From Glandiceps talaboti (Eukaryota > Hemichordata > Enteropneusta > Spengelidae), in contig NC_135555.1 of the NCBI RefSeq assembly GCF_964340395.1, positions 19,371,615 through 19,435,614 on the forward strand: 64,000 bases of DNA. The letters are read 5' to 3'. Positions 46,680-64,000 of this stretch are shown one piece after another. The notes beneath the pieces are model-generated. The model was not told the origin of the DNA and did no database searches. It was given only the letters and a program-made list of their open reading frames with translations. Within the stretch, counting starts at the first letter, position 1, and the number at the start of each line of letters is the position of its first letter. The position numbers were made by a program, and so were the translations under genes.

Positions 46680-46956
46680 TATATCTCTCTCACTCACTCA
46701 CCCACTCACTCATTCACTCACTAACTCACTCACCCACTCAATCAATCAATCGATCAATCAACCAACCAATCAATCAATCAGTCAGTCAGTCAGCCAATCA
46801 ATTTTATAGTTTTATATACAATATGTTTTACCATTAGCAAATCTTTCATTCATTCATTCATTCATTCATTCATTCAGTCAGTCAGTCAGTCAGTCAGTCA
46901 GTCAGTCAGTCAGTCAGTCAGTCAGTCAATCAATCAATCAATCAATCAATCAAACT
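46680..46956. repeat. (CACT)(CAAT)(CATT)(CAGT) array with shared anchor
   Basis: Several tetranucleotide blocks. The unique 40 bp at 46802-46845 recur almost exactly at 53005-53048, each time followed by CATT then CAGT units. Confidence 0.93.
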
Positions 46957-47460
46957 ATTAATTAATCAGAAAACATACTCAGTGAAAGCCAGAAACTTTC
47001 GGATCAGGCAGCCAATCACTCAAGAACTGTTGATTAGCTGCATAATATATATTTATAGCCCTCCCCCCCTCCTCACCCTGACTAAAAAACAGTACAAGAA
47101 TAATATATCTAAATACAATGTAATAACAACATCATAGTTTTCACTTGTAAAGCAGGTCGAACCAATGAATGACACGTCGTGATGTTCACGTCACAAATGG
47201 ATGATATATAAACGTTTCACGTTAACCTGTTTATGATTAACACACAAGTAAATACAGTAAGATGTTTTGGAGAGCTTTGAAGGTTAGGATTAACACTGTC
47301 AGTCTGATAGCCACTGGTACTATGTAAATATGATGCTCTCGTCACCGTTATAATTAGTATAAATGTTACAGGTGAATACAAAAAGAAGACCGTCTCTACC
47401 TACCATACTGGTATGGTGTAATAATGGTCAAATGTTGACCACCTATTGAATATTGTTGAA

Positions 47461-47525
47461 CCCCCCCCCCCCTCATCGCCCCCGCCCCCTCCAACCCCCC
47501 CCCCCCCCCCACACACACACACACA
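47461..47525. repeat. C-rich tract with (CA)n
   Basis: Two C runs of more than ten bases and a CA block. Possible i-motif/G4 on opposite strands, and a likely assembly weak spot. Confidence 0.9.
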
Positions 47526-48087
47526 AACTCCCACAAGGGTTTTTCGGAATTTAAGCAACGGATGACAGAATTCCAACGTCGCTTTATACCATTGTCTTAT
47601 CCGAGGCCAGGTGTTATTGACGTCAAAAATAACAAGCTAGGTAAGTTTGGGGTTTATTGTCGACAGTAAACAAGAGCAGAAACGGAATATTGTGTTACTG
47701 TGCGAGCGTCGGCAAACTCCAAGTTGAAACAAGCATGCAGTTGAATCAAATTGTCCGTCTACTGTGTAAATGGTTTGTTTGGTGCTACTTTCTATTTCAT
47801 TTATATATTGTAATAGACGGTATATACAGGTATATATTGTTGTGAACTTCTTAGAGAATTTATTTTGAAGATTTCAGCATATAAAAAAAATATTTGTATT
47901 TTTCTTCTAAAAGATTGACCACTGTCTTCATATGATTACTAGTATATATGTCGTTGTATTGTGCCCAATCAGCCGACACGCTTCGCTATGGAGTTTCGTA
48001 CGTTTCAGTACGCTCTAACGCTTCCAACGATAGAGAGATTGCGATAAATAACATCTCAATAATACGTCTGAATTCTAAAAATTTTAG

Positions 48088-48170
48088 TAGTGCGGGTGGG
48101 ATTCGAACCCACGAGGACTAACGTCCATTGGAACTTAAGTCCAACGCCTTAACCGCTCGGCCACCACACT
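48088..48170 (-). tRNA. tRNA-Leu-TAA: tRNA-Leu (anticodon UAA)
   Basis: An 83-nt intronless class II tRNA that decodes UUA. The acceptor stem is seven pairs (AGTGTGG with CCGCACT, one G-U). The anticodon TAA is at 48135-48137 in a stem TTGGA/TCCAA, a long variable arm follows, and the T arm is GTGGG TTCGAAT CCCAC. The A box TGGCCGAGCGG (48153-48163) and the B box GGTTCGAATCC (48099-48109) are intact. A T run just downstream on the minus strand (48077-48081) can stop Pol III. It looks functional. Confidence 0.96.
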
Positions 48171-48772
48171 TTGATACGTTACGCAATGTGTTCAACACGT
48201 TTAATATACCCGTCCTACGAATGCGTCTTTTCATTCACGCGATATATTTTTTTTATTTACAGCCTCATTATCATATCAAAGATATATTTCAATTCCTCTA
48301 ATTCGTGAAATATTAATGTTATTATTCACCATAGTTATATTGACTGCATCATTGACTGATGAGTGGCACTGTGCAAATTATAGAATTTCTTTTCCCAGAC
48401 ATCGACATTCTCCCCGTAATGTGGCTATTTCGAAAGCGAAGTAAAAGCATTCTTGATATCATGGAGGGCAAACATTCCAAACGTTTGTCACCACACAAGG
48501 AGACGGTTACCACCTGCAATTGCCCTCCGTTTGACCCTGAGTTGTCTGGTCACGGAGAGCTGGTTCTATGAAATCTCTATTTATACCCGGATAGGCTTCA
48601 GTCGGTTTATTTGTTTACATAGAAAATAGTCACTTCGATCACATAAAGGGACTGTGGATAATTACTGGAGTAGTTACTATTTATAATTATCATATACCGA
48701 AGTACACAAAATGTTAATCAAAACTGGACATGTCAAACTAAGTCAGTCCGCTCTTAATATAAATAATTGTTA

Positions 48773-48890
<118 letters not shown>

Positions 48891-49269
48891 TTATTATGTT
48901 AACATCATGAAAGATGATGAAATCAAACGGAATACCCACAGTATTTGCCTTCGTTTAACCCATTTGGAATCCGACGATAGACGGAGAGGGCGCTATAAGC
49001 ACACGCATGAAGTTTGGCTCGCGGGGATTCCATATTGTACTGAAGACATACATGTGCCGTCTTATATGCTGATTATCCCAAATGTGTATATTTCTTTTTA
49101 TAATAGATCTATCCGACCCAGACTCATATAGTGTATGTCAAACACCGGGTGAAGAAGAATGCTTCCCGTTTAGTTAATTACAAGCATATGAAACCAGTCC
49201 TGCACCAGCTGCAACAAGCTTAAGGGCTCATCAAGTAACCAAAGATATATTGACTAAAAATGGCCAATT

Positions 49270-49640
49270 ACTAATTGTAGAAAAATATTGTATCTGTTAA
49301 TTTGTGATCAATATTATATTATGTATGTAGTGTAGAGAAAATAAATTTTGAGCGAAAAATTGGTTTTCAATAAGTCAAACTGAATGAAAACTACATTAGT
49401 TGTAACTGTATCATTTGTCGATCAGACAACAATTTATTTACTAATAAACCAATCATTAGACATTCTACATGCTAATCAGGTGTTGATATTATCTATAAGT
49501 AGTAATGGTTGAGATCGAGATCGCCGTTGAGGGCGCTGATTTTAGGGTGCGTACTCAAAAATAAGTTTGATTTGATTTTGTTTACCATATGTGTAGAACT
49601 GCAGGTGTTCAGGATGTACGACATTATGAGTAAGTTATCG
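49270..49640 (+). repeat. Dispersed repeat family B
   Basis: Same orientation and block order as 6930-7340, with a well-preserved GATCGCCGTTGAGGGCGCTG block. Confidence 0.6.
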
Positions 49641-50288
49641 TATCAACTACTGATGAACAAATCAGTTTTACGTAGAGTCTGTCCTAATAACGTAGGAAAT
49701 TCCTGAATATAGTCTTTTAAAAAATAAATAAAAAGTTTTAAATGGCTCTTTTAACTCAATGTATATCGTTGCCAGTGTTCCGTTTCATGTTCCCCCCAAG
49801 AATCCCAGTTCCAACTCCACTTAGAAAGTGTCCCTGTACAATGATTCCGTGTGTACCTCTCGCCGAGTAAAATAATTCCCTACTAAAAGTTATCGATAGT
49901 TGTTATTGACCTTGAAAAGAGATTCAAAGATTGTCAATAACATATACTGCCGTTTTAACAAAAGTGACTCGTTTTAATTCTACTAATATTTTATCAATAT
50001 CTTGCAAAACGCTGACATATTTTCTAGTCTTAGTAATTTTAGAGAAAATGTCCTAAATCATATAGTTTGTGAATTGTACGGAACTTTGTCAATTTTTATA
50101 TCTTATTTTTTAAAAATTGAATGTATTTTAGTCTATTCCATTTTGTGAGTCTGTCACAGGGGTAGTCCTATAGACAACTCACTCTCAAATTAATAAAAAA
50201 TGAATAAATTAGTAAACAACAACAAAAACATACTATCTTTAGCTAGATCCCAAATTGAAGTCATACAAAGAACTTGAACAGTATTTAA

Positions 50289-50412
50289 ATGTTATTCCCA
50301 ATATTTGTCTTCATTCAGCCAAGGGAAAATACGAGTGACCTAAGGGGCCTTTGTCAACCTTTATGTTTCGAGTATTTTCCGGCTGAATGAAGAAGAATAT
50401 TGGAGAATAACA
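50289..50412. mobile_element. Foldback (MITE-like) element
   Basis: Arms 50289-50332 and 50370-50412 match inverted at about 40 of 44 positions, around a 37-bp centre. The outermost bases read ATGTTATTC. It is non-coding. Confidence 0.75.
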
Positions 50413-51664
50413 TAATTATACCAGTGCTAGTAATATCGAAGAAACATCAGGGAAAGTAATGACAACTTTGAACGTTTTGACTCAAATTTCGAACACAGCA
50501 AAACCAGTGGCGTAGACACGCGTTATCGTGACGTAGAAAACCAGCGCATATATTCTATATTTTTTGTTCAAGTTGAACTTGGCTTGAGCATGCGGTATAA
50601 CATGTAATGTAATAATGTCAGTATAATGTCAATCGAAATAATGTAACAGTAATATTTAGGATTGTGGGGGCCAGTGGTGCGGATGTCTTTTAAAGAAATC
50701 GTAATGTAAAGGCCCTGTTTTTGGATAATTAAGATCAAAAGTGATTTTCAACTTTTTTATAATACAACAAATTATCTAGATAATAAAATAAGGGAGTATT
50801 GTAACAATGGTTAGTTAAATATTCACAATAATTTATTTCATTTCATCTATATAATATCATTTGTTAAACATATTGATTTATACATATTGTAAATATATGC
50901 ATATACTGCAGATCGTATTCGTAAAGTTCGAATATATCCACATATCATACTGAATATATGTTATTCATAAACTTCCAATTTATATCGGTGCCGGTTATAT
51001 TGTAAGGACCGTCAAGTAGCTGTAACTCTGCAAAATAGTTGGAAATCAAGAGCAAAATATTTCAAGGGACTCTCGCCGAACCTTCATACCATCAGAAATT
51101 TTATCCCCTCCTTCCCACCCCATTTCTCCTCCCCTCCCCGCCCTGTAAATTCTGCTTGTTCCCGAAGAAAACACACAAAATGAAATTATATTAAGTGAAC
51201 CCATAACGATAAGTCTCAGCTTACCTATGAATATTATGGGTACCCTCAAATTTAAGCCATTGTTTGATCTCCTTCATTAAATTTACCCTCTATATTGATC
51301 ACCGTGTGTTATGCATGCATGGATGGATGAACTGACAGTTCATTAGTGAGTGTGTATAACAAGACATTACTTCAGTTTGCCAAACACCTGCCCACATTTA
51401 ATTTCAAATGACCTCTTTCTCTTTAAAAAATATAATACTTGTGAAAATTGGACATGGCTCAACAAATGCAGCTTTCGCATTAACAATTTACATTCCTATT
51501 CCGTTCGTGACAACGCGATGCGATGGTTGACTAGCTCTTTATTAGTAGTGGAGCTTCGCTGAGTACGCCATCATAGCATGACGTCATGATAACTTATTCA
51601 TAAGTTGCTGAATACGTAATGAAGGTCGATTCTTCCTTGGGAGTGGTGTGAATGGATAGTAATC

Positions 51665-63995
<12,331 letters not shown>

Positions 63996-64000
63996 GTGAG

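Larger units (their letters stand above)
40292..48087. other. Intergenic, no supported gene
   Basis: The 3' UTR of the preceding gene, then AT-rich sequence. It contains a family C hairpin, a GAATAT hexanucleotide array and a CAGT/CAAT array. Open frames at 41063-41452 and 44719-45226 lack domains and splice logic. Confidence 0.55.

Noticed and set aside
48359-48571. 70-codon ATG frame near the tRNA
   Set aside because: No homology recognised and no supporting signals. The length is within chance for this sequence.

Overview
The window is metazoan nuclear DNA, AT-rich, with spliced genes, GT-AG introns of up to about 11 kb, one nuclear-type tRNA, and very many simple-sequence repeats and small mobile-element relics. 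Nothing in it is bacterial. Domain content and repeat style fit a marine invertebrate (an invertebrate deuterostome or a spiralian). The species cannot be fixed from the sequence alone.

Layout, left to right. (1) 1-10.7 kb: intergenic DNA with dispersed short repeats and one intronless-looking open frame of unknown function (7399-7797). (2) 10.7-17.3 kb, plus strand: a complete seven-exon gene for a short-chain dehydrogenase of the 15-hydroxyprostaglandin dehydrogenase type (276 residues). Its introns hold a 160-bp TA tract, a 300-bp ATGT array and a 600-bp AT-rich higher-order array. (3) 17.3-28.1 kb: intergenic, full of microsatellites. It contains a minus-strand Penelope-like retroelement remnant (about 26.0-26.75 kb) with a decayed GIY-YIG endonuclease region and, downstream of it, a hammerhead ribozyme whose core and three stems can all be drawn. 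(4) 28.1-40.3 kb, plus strand: a four-exon gene for a type I membrane protein with signal peptide, one CUB domain, one LDLa domain, transmembrane helix and a short Cys- and His-rich tail. A possible alternative first exon lies inside its second intron, and a second hammerhead-like motif between TA tracts lies in its third. (5) 40.3-51.7 kb: intergenic, with a tRNA-Leu(UAA) on the minus strand and several foldback repeats. (6) 51.7 kb to the window end, plus strand: a second CUB-LDLa gene with the same exon phases, running off the right edge. It is a head-to-tail paralogue of the first, and its 11.3-kb first intron carries many foldback elements.

The two CUB-LDLa genes share exon plan (signal / CUB / LDLa, every junction phase 1) and a Tyr-Met pair at the start of the CUB exon, which points to local tandem duplication. 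The CUB + LDLa + transmembrane order resembles NETO-type auxiliary receptors but with only one CUB. The dehydrogenase is functionally separate.

The most interesting items are the two hammerhead motifs beside TA tracts, the possible alternative first exon, and several distinct families of short foldback repeats. All splice junctions and folds were read by eye. No searches or folding programs were run.
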